This document shows positions 54,563 to 63,971 of a DNA stretch of 64,000 bases, piece by piece. Source of the DNA: JBBSBL01 sp963735885 (GTDB taxonomy: Bacteria > Actinomycetota > Thermoleophilia > Solirubrobacterales > Solirubrobacteraceae). The notes under the pieces are model-generated. The model was not told the origin of the DNA. It did no database searches and was given only the letters and a program-made list of their open reading frames with translations. The stretch spans positions 434,001 through 498,000 of the forward strand of contig CAVTMP010000007.1 of the NCBI GenBank assembly GCA_963735885.1. The letters run 5' to 3'. Within the stretch, counting starts at the first letter, position 1, and every line of letters starts with the position of its first letter. The translations under genes and the position numbers were made by a program.

Positions 54563-56707
54563 ATGCCGGGGAGGAGGCTCGCCGTGCGGCCCGGAGGGCC
54601 CGCCGCCGTGATCGTGGCGCTCGCCGCGGCGCTCCTCGCGCTCGCGCTCCCGGCGCTCGCCGCGGCGCATCGTCCGCCGGCCGACCTCTCGGGCGTCGAC
54701 CTCTCCACCGCGGACCGATGCGACCCGATCGCGCCGGCGCGCTGCCTGCTGCCCTTCCCGAACGACTACTTCACCCGCCACGACCCGGACAGCCCGACGA
54801 CCGGGACGCGGCTCGCCCTCGACCCGCGCTCGATGCCGCGCAACGCGGCCGGCGTCGCGGTCGACCCCGCCGACCTCAACCGCTCCGACGGCTTCAGCCC
54901 CGGCCAGCCGATCGTCGTCAAGGTGCCGGGGCTCGACACCCCGGCGGCCCTCGAGCAGACCGGGGCGGCGCCGATCACCGACATCGGCCGCAGCCTGCGC
55001 CGCGACCAGCCGATCGTCGTGATCGACGCCCGCACGCTGAAGCGGGTGCCGATCTGGTCCGAGCTCGACGCGACGGCGCCGTCGCCCGCCACGACGACGC
55101 TCATCACCCGCCCGGCCGTCAACTGGCGCGAGGGCCGCCGCTACATCGTCGCCCTGCGGCGCCTGCGGGCGGCGGACGGGAGCGTGCTGCCGGCGCCGAA
55201 GGTCTTCACGGCCTACCGCGACCGGGAGTGGACGCGGGAGCCGGTGATCGAGAAGCGGCGCCCGCACATGGACTGGGTCATGCGCCGCCTCGCCCGGGCG
55301 GGCGTTGCGCGCGGCGGCCTCTACCTCGCCTGGGACTTCACGGTGGCCAGCCGCCGCGGGCTGACCGACCGCGCCCGCGCGATCCGCGACGACGCCTTCG
55401 CGCAGCTCGGGGAGACGAACACCGGCAACCTGCGGACCGACGGCGTCGCCCCGCCCTACGCGATCACGAGCGTCGAGGAGTTCACCCCGGCGCAGAACCC
55501 GGACACCGCGCGACGGATCCGCGGGACGGTCGAGGTGCCGTGCTACCTGAACCAGCCGGGCTGCCCGACCGGCGCCCGCTTCGCGCTCACGCCCGGCGGC
55601 CTCGGCCTCCCGCAGCGCGCCCCGGGCAACGTCATCCAGGCGCCGTTCATCTGCGACGTCCCGCGCTCGGCCGTCGCGCCCGGCGCGGAGCCCGCCCGCC
55701 CGGTGATCTACGGCCACGGCCTGCTCGGCGACCCGGTCGAGCTGACCGCGGGCCAGTTCCAGGCCGCGCGCAACCGCGGCAACCTCGTCTTCTGCGGCAC
55801 GCCGTGGATCGGGATGTCGGCCGGCGACCTGGGGACCGTCGCGCAGATCCTCGGCGACCTGAACAAGTTCCCCGCGCTCGCCGACCGCGTCCAGCAGGGC
55901 TTCGTGGACTTCCAGTACCTCGGCCGGCTGATGATCCATCCGCGGGGCTTCGGGGCCAACCCGGCCTTCCAGAAGGCGGACGGCAGCTCCGTGCTCTCGA
56001 CGCAGCGCCTCTACTACAACGGCAACAGCCAGGGCGGCATCCTCGGCGGCGCCCTGAGCGCGCTCGGCATCGACTTCACCCGCGCGGTGCTCGGCGTGCC
56101 GGGGCAGAACTTCTCGACGCTGCTCCAGCGCTCGACCCAGTTCGTCCGCTTCTCGCCGCTGCTGGCGAGCGCCTACCCCGACCCGATCGACCGGCAGCTC
56201 GGGCTCTCGATGATCCAGCTGCTGTGGGACCGCGCCGAGGCCGACGGCTACACGCAGCACCTCACGCGCCGCCCGCTGCCCGGGACGCCGCGCAAGCAGG
56301 TGATCCTGCTCGAGGCCTTCGGCGACCACCAGGTCGCGAACGTCGCGACCGAGACCGAGGCCCGCACGATCGGCGCGCGACTGCGCACGCCGGCGCTCGA
56401 CCCCGGGCGCAGCCTGGACGTCCGCCCGTTCTGGGGGATCCGGCCGATCGCCTCCTACCCGCACCGCGGGTCCGCGCTCGTCGTGCTCGACACCGGGCCG
56501 CTGCGGACGGTCGGCGGGCAGAGCCTCGGCACGCCGCCGTCGCCGCTGACCAACACGGCCCAGACCGTCGGGAACGACCCGCACGGCTCCGGCGGCGACG
56601 AGCCGTGGGTCTACGAGATGGTCGACGCGTTCTTCCGCCCGCACGGGGTCGTGATCGACCCGTGCGCCGGGAAGCCCTGCTACGCGGACGGCTGGACGGG
56701 GCCGTAG
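54563..56707 (+). CDS. large secreted hydrolase-like protein
   Basis: 714 residues. Signal peptide VIVALAAALLALALPALAAA. Early segment CDPIAPARCLLPFPNDYFTR followed by TRLALDPRSMPRNAAG is typical of a family of secreted actinobacterial and proteobacterial proteins related to 'bacterial virulence factor lipase N-terminal'. A Ser elbow YYNGNSQGGILGGALSALG and an HGLLGDPVELT oxyanion-type loop indicate an alpha/beta-hydrolase domain; LEAFGDHQVANVATE supplies Asp-His. Eight Cys occur in pairs (CDPIAPARC, CYLNQPGC). Substrate unknown. Start ATG 54563; the frame is uninterrupted. Confidence 0.82.
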   Translation: MPGRRLAVRPGGPAAVIVALAAALLALALPALAAAHRPPADLSGVDLSTADRCDPIAPARCLLPFPNDYFTRHDPDSPTTGTRLALDPRSMPRNAAGVAVDPADLNRSDGFSPGQPIVVKVPGLDTPAALEQTGAAPITDIGRSLRRDQPIVVIDARTLKRVPIWSELDATAPSPATTTLITRPAVNWREGRRYIVALRRLRAADGSVLPAPKVFTAYRDREWTREPVIEKRRPHMDWVMRRLARAGVARGGLYLAWDFTVASRRGLTDRARAIRDDAFAQLGETNTGNLRTDGVAPPYAITSVEEFTPAQNPDTARRIRGTVEVPCYLNQPGCPTGARFALTPGGLGLPQRAPGNVIQAPFICDVPRSAVAPGAEPARPVIYGHGLLGDPVELTAGQFQAARNRGNLVFCGTPWIGMSAGDLGTVAQILGDLNKFPALADRVQQGFVDFQYLGRLMIHPRGFGANPAFQKADGSSVLSTQRLYYNGNSQGGILGGALSALGIDFTRAVLGVPGQNFSTLLQRSTQFVRFSPLLASAYPDPIDRQLGLSMIQLLWDRAEADGYTQHLTRRPLPGTPRKQVILLEAFGDHQVANVATETEARTIGARLRTPALDPGRSLDVRPFWGIRPIASYPHRGSALVVLDTGPLRTVGGQSLGTPPSPLTNTAQTVGNDPHGSGGDEPWVYEMVDAFFRPHGVVIDPCAGKPCYADGWTGP

Positions 56708-56747
56708 CGCCCGGGCGCCGCGCCGCGCCGCGCCGCGCCGGGCTGGG

Positions 56748-56844
56748 CGGCGGCGGCGTTCGGGTGCACGCGGCGAGTGTCGGCGAACAGCAGGATCGAC
56801 GGCGGCGGCGTTCGGGTGCACGCGACGGGCGCCCGGCGAACAGC
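56748..56844. repeat. tandem imperfect ~52-bp repeat
   Basis: A 25-bp unit starting CGGCGGCGGCGTTCGGGTGC occurs perfectly at 56748-56772 and 56800-56824; a following CGGCGAACAGC recurs at 56781 and 56834. The intergenic stretch 56708-57053 contains these repeats, a preceding CCGCGCCG run, and the hairpin listed next; no gene is seen. Confidence 0.75.
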
Positions 56845-56890
56845 GGCATCGAAGACATCTGGCGGCCGGATCCGGGCGGCCCCCGCGATC

Positions 56891-56931
56891 CGGCTGCGAT
56901 TTCCCCCGCCGGGCGGGCAGAATCGCAGCCG
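56891..56931. terminator. bidirectional hairpin between two convergent secreted-protein genes
   Basis: Eleven-bp perfect stem CGGCTGCGATT / AATCGCAGCCG (56891-56901, 56921-56931) with a 19-base GC-rich loop. Located between the convergent genes ending at 56707 and 57054. Confidence 0.6.
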
Positions 56932-57053
56932 CGTCCGGGAGCGTCGCAGCGCCGATCACCGCCCCTTCCCTGCCGCCGTTCGCCCGACGCCGGCCGCCAG
57001 GCCGACTCGCGCAGCGCGGCCGACACACCAGCCGCGTCCGGCGCCCCGCCGCC

Positions 57054-58584
57054 CTACCGCGAGAAGACGCCCGTCGCCAGGACCCGCATGCGCGCCCACG
57101 GGATGCCGTCGGTCGGGCTGCGGTCGAGCCCGTCCCCGGTCTGGTCGGCGAGCTCGTCGCGGATCAGGTTGCCCCAGTAGCCCCCCGGCGGGTCGCCGCC
57201 GAGCGCTGACCAGTCCACCGTGCCGCCGTGGCTCGCGTCGAGCTCCATCAGCAGGGCGTAGCGGTTCGCCTGGCCGCTCCCGTCGACGATCACCACGCCG
57301 TAGCGCTGGAGCGCGCGGCAGACCATCCGCAGCATCCGGGTCTCCGGCCCGGACGGGTCGCGTCCCGGCACGGTGCGGGCCGCGCAGTCGACCGCCGGGT
57401 CGAGCTGGAGGCGCATCCCCATGTCGATCGGGGAGCTGTCGCCCTGGTCGGAGCGCGTGGCGGGCAGGCGGTGGCGGGCGCTGATCTGCGGCGCGGTCAT
57501 GCGCAGCGCGTGGCGGATCTCGCCCTGGGCCACGTCCCAGCCGCGCAACAGCCCGACCCACGAGAGGCCGCTGCCGGTGCCGTAGCCGGCGAACGGCAGC
57601 CCGTCGCTCTCGCGCCCGTAGCGGAAGAGCCCGTAGCCCTGCGCGGAGATCGTCCGCGCGGCGTGGTCGATCGTCGCCCGGAACAGCCGCAGCTCCACGC
57701 GGGGTCCGTACTTCGGGTGGCTGGGGTCGAGGACGACGAGCGGCGCGTCGTCGGCCAGTGAGCCGCCCGGCGTCGCGCCCGCGGGCACCCGCCAGCCGAA
57801 GGTCGCGCCGCCGGCGTGGATCGTGTAGGTCGCGTCGCCCGGGCCGGCGACCCACACGCCGGGCACCCCGCCCTCGTCGAGCATCGCCACGCGCTCGCGC
57901 GTCATCGCGTCGGTCATCGCGGCGACGACCGCGGTCGAGGCCGGGTCGGTCGTCGCGTCGGCCGGGATCGGCTCGTTGAAGGCCCCCGCGTAGCGCCCGC
58001 CGTAGCGATAGGGCAGCGACTCGGCGGGGAACGCGTCGAGCGGGCCGGGCACGGCGGGCGGGAGGGCGGCGGGCGGCGCGCCGGACGGCTGCGTGGCGGG
58101 CTTCGCGTGCCCCCCGCCGCGCTCGGAGAGGGCGATCCGGCCGACGACGAGGCGCCGCGCACAGCGGCGGCGGACCCCGCCGGGGTTGGCGAGCACCACG
58201 GCCACGCGGTGGCGCCCCGCCGGCGCGCGCAGCCGCCAGCGGTAGGTGCGCCACGCGCGGCGCACCCGGGCGCGGCGCGCGGCGCCGCGGTCGATGCGGA
58301 CCGAGAGCACCGGAGCGGTCCGGCACCGCCTGCCGCGTGCGGTCACGGCGATGCCGGTCAGCCGGCCGGTGCGCAGGCGCCCGGCCGCGGCCCGCCCGCC
58401 GGTGAGCAGCAGGTGGCGCTGGGGTCCGGCGCCGATGGCGCGCGCACCCGCCGGGGAGCTTCAGGTCCGCGCCGCGGAGGCCGGCGGCCGTCGCGGGCCC
58501 GGGTGCGAGCAGGGCCGCCGCGCAGGCGGCGAGGAGGATCGCAAGCCCGGGACGGCGCGGGACGTGAGCGCGGAAGGCGAACAT
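57054..58584 (-). CDS. secreted protein of unknown function; one frame interruption
   Basis: About 510 codons from ATG 58584. Signal peptide GLAILLAACAAALLAPGPATAA. A first beta domain (ADLKLPGG, then ARAIGAGPQRHLLLTGGRAA, RTYRWRLRAPAGRHRVAVVL) is followed by a Pro-rich linker and a larger conserved domain: ESLPYRYGGRYAGAFNEPIP, AGPGDATYTIHAGGATFGWR, LVVLDPSHPKYGPRVELRLF, YGTGSGLSWVGLLRGWDVAQ, MGMRLQLDPAVDCAARTVPG, RALQRYGVVIVDGSGQANRY. I do not recognise the large domain; the ordering resembles extracellular polysaccharide-binding or jelly-roll proteins. One extra T near 58452 shifts the frame. Confidence 0.75.
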
Positions 58585-58770
58585 GAACTTGGACGGCTGG
58601 GCGGGGCGCAGGCCCTCGGGGGGCGTCGGCGGCAGACCGAGCCCGCATGAGTGTGACGCGAAGAGTCGGCAGATGTCGCGGATCGAGCGAATCTGAAACG
58701 GCACACCTCATCCTCGACCGGGATTGGGGTATTTTGAGGGGACGACCCCGAGACGACGGAGACGCATCCC

Positions 58771-60069
58771 ATGGCGGACCAGCACCCCGAGACCATCGCC
58801 CTGCACGGCGGCCAGGAGCCGGACCCGACGACGAACGCGCGCGCGGTCCCGATCTACCAGACGTCCTCGTACGTCTTCGACGACACCCAGCACGCCGCCG
58901 ACCTCTTCGCGCTGGCCGTGCCGGGCAACATCTACACGCGGATCATGAACCCGACCCAGGAGGTGCTCGAGAACCGCCTCGCGCAGCTCGAGGGCGGGGT
59001 CGGCGCGGTCGCGCTCGCCTCGGGCCAGGCCGCGGTCGTCTACTCGGTGCTCAACCTCGCGCGGGCCGGCGACAACATCGTCTCGGTCACGCAGCTCTAC
59101 GGCGGGACCTACAACTTCTTCGCCCACACCCTGCCCCAGTACGGCATCGAGGTCCGCTGGGCCGACGCCGACGACCCCGGCGCGGTGGCCGGCCTCGTCG
59201 ACGATCGGACCCGGCTCGTGTTCGGCGAGACGATCGGCAACCCACGGGTCAACGTGCTCGACGTGCCGGCCTGGGCCGAGGCGGCCCACGCCCACGGGCT
59301 CCCGCTGGTCATCGACAACACGGTGCCGACGCCGATCCTCAGCCGGGTCTTCGACCTCGGGGCCGACATCGCGGTCCACTCGCTGACGAAGTTCATCGGC
59401 GGCCACGGCACCTCGATCGGCGGGGCGATCGTCGACTCGGGGAACTTCGACTGGGTCGCCAACGCCGACCGATTCCCCGGGCTGACGCAGCCCGATCCGT
59501 CCTATCACGGGGTCGTGTGGGCCGACGCGCTCGGGCCGGCCGCCTACATCGGGCGGATCCGCACCGTGCTGCTGCGCAACATGGGCGCGGCGATCTCGCC
59601 GTTCAACGCGTTCCTCTTCCTCCAGGGGCTGGAGACCCTGCCGCTGCGGATGGAGCGCCACTCCGAGAACGGGCTGGCCATCGCCCGCCACCTCCACGGC
59701 CACGACGCGGTGAGCTGGGTCTACTACCCGGGGCTCGACGACTCGCCCTACAAGGCCGTCGCGGACCGGGTCCTGAGCGGCGGCTACGGTGCGCTCGTGA
59801 CCTTCGGGGTGAAGGGCGGCGCCGAGGCCGGCAAGGCGTTCATCGAGAGCCTCGAGCTGTTCAGCCACCTCGCGAACATCGGCGACGCGAAGTCGCTGGC
59901 GATCCACAACGCCTCCACCACGCACTCCCAGCTCAACGCGGAGGAGCTCGAGGCCGCGGGCGTGACGCAGGACACCGTGCGCCTGTCGGTCGGCATCGAG
60001 AACATCGAGGACCTGATCGCCGACCTGGACCAGGCGCTGGCCAAGGCGGGCGTGCCGACGCCGGCGTGA
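58771..60069 (+). CDS. metY: O-acetylhomoserine sulfhydrylase
   Basis: 432 residues. PLP-dependent Cys/Met-metabolism enzyme that makes homocysteine from O-acetylhomoserine and sulfide. Seen: ETIALHGGQEPDPTTNARAV, PIYQTSSYVFDDTQHAADLF, GNIYTRIMNPTQEVLENRLA, ASGQAAVVYSVLNLARAGDN, VTQLYGGTYNFF, VIDNTVPTPILSRVFDLGAD, HSLTKFIGGHGTSIGG with the PLP Lys, THSQLNAEELEAAGV, VRLSVGIENIEDLIADLDQA. Length and the extended insert fit MetY rather than MetB. First gene of metY-metX-metW; the upstream 58585-58770 shows no clear riboswitch. Confidence 0.95.
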   Translation: MADQHPETIALHGGQEPDPTTNARAVPIYQTSSYVFDDTQHAADLFALAVPGNIYTRIMNPTQEVLENRLAQLEGGVGAVALASGQAAVVYSVLNLARAGDNIVSVTQLYGGTYNFFAHTLPQYGIEVRWADADDPGAVAGLVDDRTRLVFGETIGNPRVNVLDVPAWAEAAHAHGLPLVIDNTVPTPILSRVFDLGADIAVHSLTKFIGGHGTSIGGAIVDSGNFDWVANADRFPGLTQPDPSYHGVVWADALGPAAYIGRIRTVLLRNMGAAISPFNAFLFLQGLETLPLRMERHSENGLAIARHLHGHDAVSWVYYPGLDDSPYKAVADRVLSGGYGALVTFGVKGGAEAGKAFIESLELFSHLANIGDAKSLAIHNASTTHSQLNAEELEAAGVTQDTVRLSVGIENIEDLIADLDQALAKAGVPTPA

Positions 60070-61211
60070 CCGCGACGGCGGGTCTCGGCCTGGTCGAGAC
60101 CCGGCGGGTCGTCCTCTTCGACGAGGACGACCCGCTGCTCCTCGCCTCGGGCGAGACCCTCGCCCCCGTCGAGGTCGCCTACGAGACCTACGGCGAGCTG
60201 AACGCGGAGCGCTCGAACGCCGTCTTCGTCTGCCACGCGCTGACCGGCGACGCCCACGCGGCCGGACACCACGGCGACCCCGAGCGCCGTGGCTGGTGGG
60301 ACAACCTGATCGGGCCGGGCCGGCCGCTGGACACCGACCGGCTGTTCGTGATCTGCCCCAACCTGCTCGGCGGCTGCCAGGGCACGACCGGCCCGAGCTC
60401 CGAGCAGCCCGGGGCCGGCCGGCCCTACGGGCTGCGCTTCCCGCTCATCACCGTGCGCGACCTCGTCACGGCCCACCGCGCGCTGTGCGCGCACCTCGGC
60501 GTGCCGCGACTGCTCGCGGCGATCGGCGGGTCGCTCGGGGGAATGCAGGCGCTCCAGTGGGCGATGGACGACCCCGACGCGATGGACGGTGCGGTCCTGG
60601 TGTGCGCCAGCGCGAAGCTCAGCGCCCAGAACATCGCCTTCTCCGCCGTCGCGCGCGAGGCGATCATGCGCGACCCCTCGTTCGCCGGCGGCGACTACTA
60701 CGCGAGCGGCCGCCAGCCGGACCTCGGGCTCGCGCTGGCGCGCATGACCGCGCACATCACGTACCTCAGCGAGGAGGGGATGCGCCAGAAGTTCGGCCGC
60801 CGCAAGCAGGACCCGGACAACCACGACCCGGGCTTCGAGGTGGACTTCCAGGTCGAGAGCTATCTGCGCCATCAGGGCGACACGTTCCCCGACCGCTTCG
60901 ACGCGAACTCCTACCTCTACTTCACGCGCCTGCTCGACTGGTTCGACCCGTTCGGCGAGCCGGACGCCGACGCGAAGCTCGCGGCGATGCGCACGCGGTT
61001 CCTGCTCGTGAGCTTCGACACCGACTGGCGCTTCGGGACCGAGCACTCGAAGGCGATCCTCCGTCGCCTCGCCCGGGCCGGCGTGCCGACGACCTTCCGC
61101 GAGGTCGAGTCCCCCTGGGGGCACGACAGCTTCCTGCTCGACGTGCCCGAGTACCACCGCACGGTCGCCGGGTTCGTCGAGCGCCTCGCGGCCGAGCGCG
61201 GCGTGGGGTGA
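60066..61211 (+). CDS. metX: homoserine O-acetyltransferase
   Basis: 381 residues from GTG 60066, overlapping the metY stop (GTGA). Acetylates homoserine with acetyl-CoA. Seen: VAYETYGELNAERSNAVFVC, HALTGDAHAAGHHG, WWDNLIGPGRPLDTDRLFVI, NLLGGCQGTTGPSS, AAIGGSLGGMQALQWAMDDP with the Ser nucleophile, VDFQVESYLRHQGDTFPDRF, VSFDTDWRF with Asp, SPWGHDSFLLD with His. Complete. Alpha/beta-hydrolase fold. Substrate choice (acetyl or succinyl) is set by small residues I cannot judge; MetY next door favours acetyl. Confidence 0.95.
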   Translation: MTATAGLGLVETRRVVLFDEDDPLLLASGETLAPVEVAYETYGELNAERSNAVFVCHALTGDAHAAGHHGDPERRGWWDNLIGPGRPLDTDRLFVICPNLLGGCQGTTGPSSEQPGAGRPYGLRFPLITVRDLVTAHRALCAHLGVPRLLAAIGGSLGGMQALQWAMDDPDAMDGAVLVCASAKLSAQNIAFSAVAREAIMRDPSFAGGDYYASGRQPDLGLALARMTAHITYLSEEGMRQKFGRRKQDPDNHDPGFEVDFQVESYLRHQGDTFPDRFDANSYLYFTRLLDWFDPFGEPDADAKLAAMRTRFLLVSFDTDWRFGTEHSKAILRRLARAGVPTTFREVESPWGHDSFLLDVPEYHRTVAGFVERLAAERGVG

Positions 61212-61239
61212 GCCCGGCGCTGGACATCGCGGGCGACGG

Positions 61240-61848
61240 GTGAGCCTGCGGCCCGACCTCGCGCTCGTCGCCGGCCTCGTGCCGGCGGGCTCGCGGGTGC
61301 TCGACCTCGGCTGCGGGGACGGCGCGCTGCTCGCCGCGCTCATCGCCGACCGGGGCTGCTCGGGCTGGGGCGTGGAGCTCTCCGACGAGGGGTTCCACGC
61401 CTGCCTGGCCCGCGGGGTGCCGGTGATCCAGGGCGACGTCGACCGCGGCCTCGACGACGTGGACGACGACGAGGTCGACGTCGTCGTGCTGAGCGAGACG
61501 ATCCAGGCGCTCCACCGCCCGGCGCTCGCGCTGCGCGAGATGCGGCGGGTCGCGGAGCGGGGGATCGTGTCGCTGCCGAACTTCGGCCACTGGCGGCTGC
61601 GCGCGCAGCTCCTGCTGCGCGGCCGGATGCCGGAGTCGGCCGAGCTGCCCTACGCCTGGCACGAGACGCCGAACATCCACCTCTGCACCCTGCGCGACTT
61701 CGAGGCGCTCGCCCGCGACGAGCGGCTGCGCGTCGTGCGCCGGATCGCGCTCGACGAGCGCCACGAGCCGGCGGGCGGCGCGGCGGCCGGCGGGCGGGCG
61801 GCGAACCTGCTCGCGGCCGGGGCGGTCTACGTGCTCGAGCGAGGCTGA
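61240..61848 (+). CDS. metW: methionine biosynthesis protein MetW
   Basis: 202 residues from GTG 61240. SAM-methyltransferase-like fold: SRVLDLGCGDGALLAALIAD, GVELSDEGFHACLARGVPVI, QGDVDRGLDDVDDDEVDVVV, LSETIQALHRPALALREMRR, VSLPNFGHWRLRAQLLLRGR, MPESAELPYAWHETPNIHLC. All MetW hallmarks (PNFGHW, WHETPNIH) are present. MetW pairs with MetX in many bacteria to support homoserine acetylation; its catalytic role is uncertain. Last gene of the operon; its tail overlaps the convergent CoA-transferase gene by about 20 bp. Confidence 0.93.
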   Translation: MSLRPDLALVAGLVPAGSRVLDLGCGDGALLAALIADRGCSGWGVELSDEGFHACLARGVPVIQGDVDRGLDDVDDDEVDVVVLSETIQALHRPALALREMRRVAERGIVSLPNFGHWRLRAQLLLRGRMPESAELPYAWHETPNIHLCTLRDFEALARDERLRVVRRIALDERHEPAGGAAAGGRAANLLAAGAVYVLERG

Positions 61849-63065
61849 GCGAGCCAGGCGCGCACCTCGGCCCCGTGCTCGTCGAGCCGCGGGGGCGGGC
61901 GGCGCGCGCCGACGCCGCCGCCGGAGAGCGCGATCGGCGCGCGCGGCAGCTCGACCTCGGGGCCCCCGCCACCGTCCATGCGCAGCCTCTCGGTGACGTC
62001 CATGCCGAGCGAGGAGGCGTAGGCGAAGGCCTGGCCGACGTCGTTGATCGGGCCGGCCGGGACCCCGGCGGCGTTCAGGCGCTCCGCCCACGCGGCGCGG
62101 CCGCCGCCGGCGAGCCGCGCCTCGACCTCGCGCTCGAGCTCGGCGATGTTCTCCACGCGCGCCGGGTTGCCGGCGAAGCGCGCGTCGTCGGCGAGCTCGG
62201 GCGCGCCGATCGCGGCGCAGAGCGCCCGCCACTGCACCTCGTTGCCGGCGAGGATCATCAGCGGGCCGTCGGCCGCGGCGAAGGTGCCGAACGGCGCGAT
62301 GCTCGGGTGGCGGTTGCCGCCGGCCTCGGGCACCGCACCGGCGAGCAGGAAGCCCGCGGCCTGGTTGGCGAGCGCGGCCAGCTCCGCGCCGAGCAGGCTC
62401 ACCTCCACGCGCTGGCCCTCGCCGGTGCTCTCCCGCGCGCGGAGGGCCGCGAGGATCCCGACCGCCGCGTAGAGCCCCGCGATCACGTCGACGAGCGCGA
62501 CCCCCGCCTTGCTCGGCGCGCCGGGCGGGCCGGTGATGCTCATCAGCCCGCCGACGGCCTGGATGAGCGGGTCGTAGCCGGGGAGCTTCGCCCCCTCCCC
62601 GTGGCGCCCGAACCCCGTGATCGAGCAGTAGACGAGCCGCGGCCGCCGGGCGTGCACCGCCTCCCAGCCGAGCCCGAAGCGCTCCGCCACGCCGGGGCGG
62701 AAGTTCTCGACCAGGACGTCGGCGCGGTCGACGAGCGCGAGCGCCGCCTCGCGGTCCGCCGGGTCCTTGAGGTCGAGCACGACGCTGCGCTTGTTGCGGT
62801 TCACGCCGAGCGCGTAGGTCGCCTCGCCGTGCGCGAAGGGCGGGCCCCACGCGCGGGTCTCGTCGCCCGCCGGCGGCTCGACCTTCACGACCTCGGCGCC
62901 GAGGTCGCCGAGCGTCATCGTGGCGAGCGGGCCGGCGAGGACCCGGCTGAGGTCGGCGACGAGGATCCCGTCGAGCGGCCCGGGCCCCGTGCCGCTCGAC
63001 CCGGGATGGCCGCCGACCGGGCCCGGGGCCCCGGGCGCCGGCTCAGGGCCCCCGGCCGCGCTCAC
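61827..63065 (-). CDS. CaiB/BaiF-type (family III) CoA-transferase
   Basis: 412 residues from GTG 63065, overlapping the cupin gene stop (GTGA). Transfers CoA between acids. Seen: GILVADLSRVLAGPLATMTL, GDLGAEVVKVEPPAGDETRA, WGPPFAHGEATYALGVNRNK, RSVVLDLKDPADREAAL, VLVENFRPGVAERFGLGWEA, YCSITGFGRHGEGAKLPGYD with the catalytic Asp (GYD), PIAPFGTFAAADGPLMILAG. An N-terminal Gly/Pro extension of ~30 residues precedes the family start. Acyl substrate unknown. Confidence 0.93.
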   Translation of the reverse strand: MSAAGGPEPAPGAPGPVGGHPGSSGTGPGPLDGILVADLSRVLAGPLATMTLGDLGAEVVKVEPPAGDETRAWGPPFAHGEATYALGVNRNKRSVVLDLKDPADREAALALVDRADVLVENFRPGVAERFGLGWEAVHARRPRLVYCSITGFGRHGEGAKLPGYDPLIQAVGGLMSITGPPGAPSKAGVALVDVIAGLYAAVGILAALRARESTGEGQRVEVSLLGAELAALANQAAGFLLAGAVPEAGGNRHPSIAPFGTFAAADGPLMILAGNEVQWRALCAAIGAPELADDARFAGNPARVENIAELEREVEARLAGGGRAAWAERLNAAGVPAGPINDVGQAFAYASSLGMDVTERLRMDGGGGPEVELPRAPIALSGGGVGARRPPPRLDEHGAEVRAWLAQPRSST

Positions 63066-63532
63066 GCGGCGCCGTCGGCGGCTTCCGCGTCCGCGGGGTT
63101 CGCGTCGCCGACCTTCATCCCGTCACGCCGCGGGTCCGCGTCGTCGAGCAGGCGCCCGTCGCGCCCGACGTAGCCGCCCTTCCCGCCGACGCAGAGGTAG
63201 ATCGCCTCGCCGCTCCCCGCGTTGCGGAACGCCCGGACCGTCGGCGGGTCGACCCGGACCATGCCGCCCGGCCCGAGGACCTGCCGGTCCGCGCCGTCGC
63301 GCCCGAAGCGGAACTCGACCCGGCCCTGGTGGACGAAGTAGAGCTCCTCCTGCTCGTCGTGGAAGTGGGGACCGCTCGTGTAGCCCTCGGGAAGCACCAC
63401 CGCGTTGACGCCGAACGCCGTGACCCCGAGGCCCTTGCGGACCTTGCGGAACCCGGGGCCGTTCCCGAGCGCCTCCAGGCTGCCGACCGCGTACCCGTCG
63501 CCCTCCACGATCCCGGTCGCCTCATCGCCCAT
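63062..63532 (-). CDS. cupin-domain protein
   Basis: 156 residues. One cupin barrel: TAFGVNAVVLPEGYTSGPHF, HDEQEELYFVHQGRVEFRFG carrying motif 1 (HFHxxQEELYFV, with two His and Glu metal ligands), and VRVDPPTVRAFRNAGSGEAI as motif 2. The second-motif His is not obvious (PPTVRAF). Likely a small-molecule-binding or isomerase-like cupin, function unknown. Overlaps the CoA-transferase start; the TauE gene ends 11 bp inside it, so three genes form one operon. Confidence 0.88.
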   Translation of the reverse strand: MGDEATGIVEGDGYAVGSLEALGNGPGFRKVRKGLGVTAFGVNAVVLPEGYTSGPHFHDEQEELYFVHQGRVEFRFGRDGADRQVLGPGGMVRVDPPTVRAFRNAGSGEAIYLCVGGKGGYVGRDGRLLDDADPRRDGMKVGDANPADAEAADGAA

Positions 63533-63971
63533 CGCCGCCTCCTTCGCTCGTCTCGTCCTCGCCTCCGGATCCTACGCTCGCGGGCGCGCTCGGCGCCGCC
63601 GGCGTGCGGAGCGCTCGCACGGCCTGGCGCGCGATCTGGACCGCGATCGCGACGCTCAGCAGCGCGAAGGCGATGCGCAGCGCGCGCTCGGGCAGGGCGT
63701 TGGCCAGCAGGACGCCGGCGACGGCGCCGCCGACGGCGAGCAGCCCGACCAGCGCCGCCTCCCGGGGGACCAGGTGGCCGTAGCGGTACTGGCGCCAGGA
63801 GCCGACGAGGGCCACGGGCACGATGGCGAGCAGCGAGGTGGCCTGGGCCTCGATCTGCGAGAGCCCGATGACGAGCGACAGCGCCGGCACGAAGAGCACC
63901 CCGCCGCCGACGCCGAGCATGCCCGAGAGCACGCCGGCCGCGACGCCGATCGCGATCGCCTCGACGATCAC
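63522..63971 (-). CDS. TauE/SafE (TSUP) family membrane permease, short form
   Basis: 149 residues from GTG 63971, which overlaps the stop of an upstream gene (GTGA). Half of the usual ~250-residue TSUP transporter: IVEAIAIGVAAGVLSGMLGV, GGGVLFVPALSLVIGLSQIE, ATSLLAIVPVALVGSWRQYR, ALVGLLAVGGAVAGVLLANA, LRIAFALLSVAIAVQIARQA. The first repeat motif (SGxLGVGGGxxxVPxL) is present. The C-terminal tail is Ser/Glu/Gly-rich. May dimerise, or pair with the upstream gene product if that is the other half. Confidence 0.87.
   Translation of the reverse strand: MIVEAIAIGVAAGVLSGMLGVGGGVLFVPALSLVIGLSQIEAQATSLLAIVPVALVGSWRQYRYGHLVPREAALVGLLAVGGAVAGVLLANALPERALRIAFALLSVAIAVQIARQAVRALRTPAAPSAPASVGSGGEDETSEGGGDGR

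Noticed and set aside
54011..57028. 1,005-codon minus-strand open frame
   Set aside because: Only its last 119 codons (cupredoxin) are real; the rest mirrors the secreted hydrolase gene.
58585..58770. SAM riboswitch upstream of metY
   Set aside because: No SAM-I/II/III/IV-like core could be recognised by eye.
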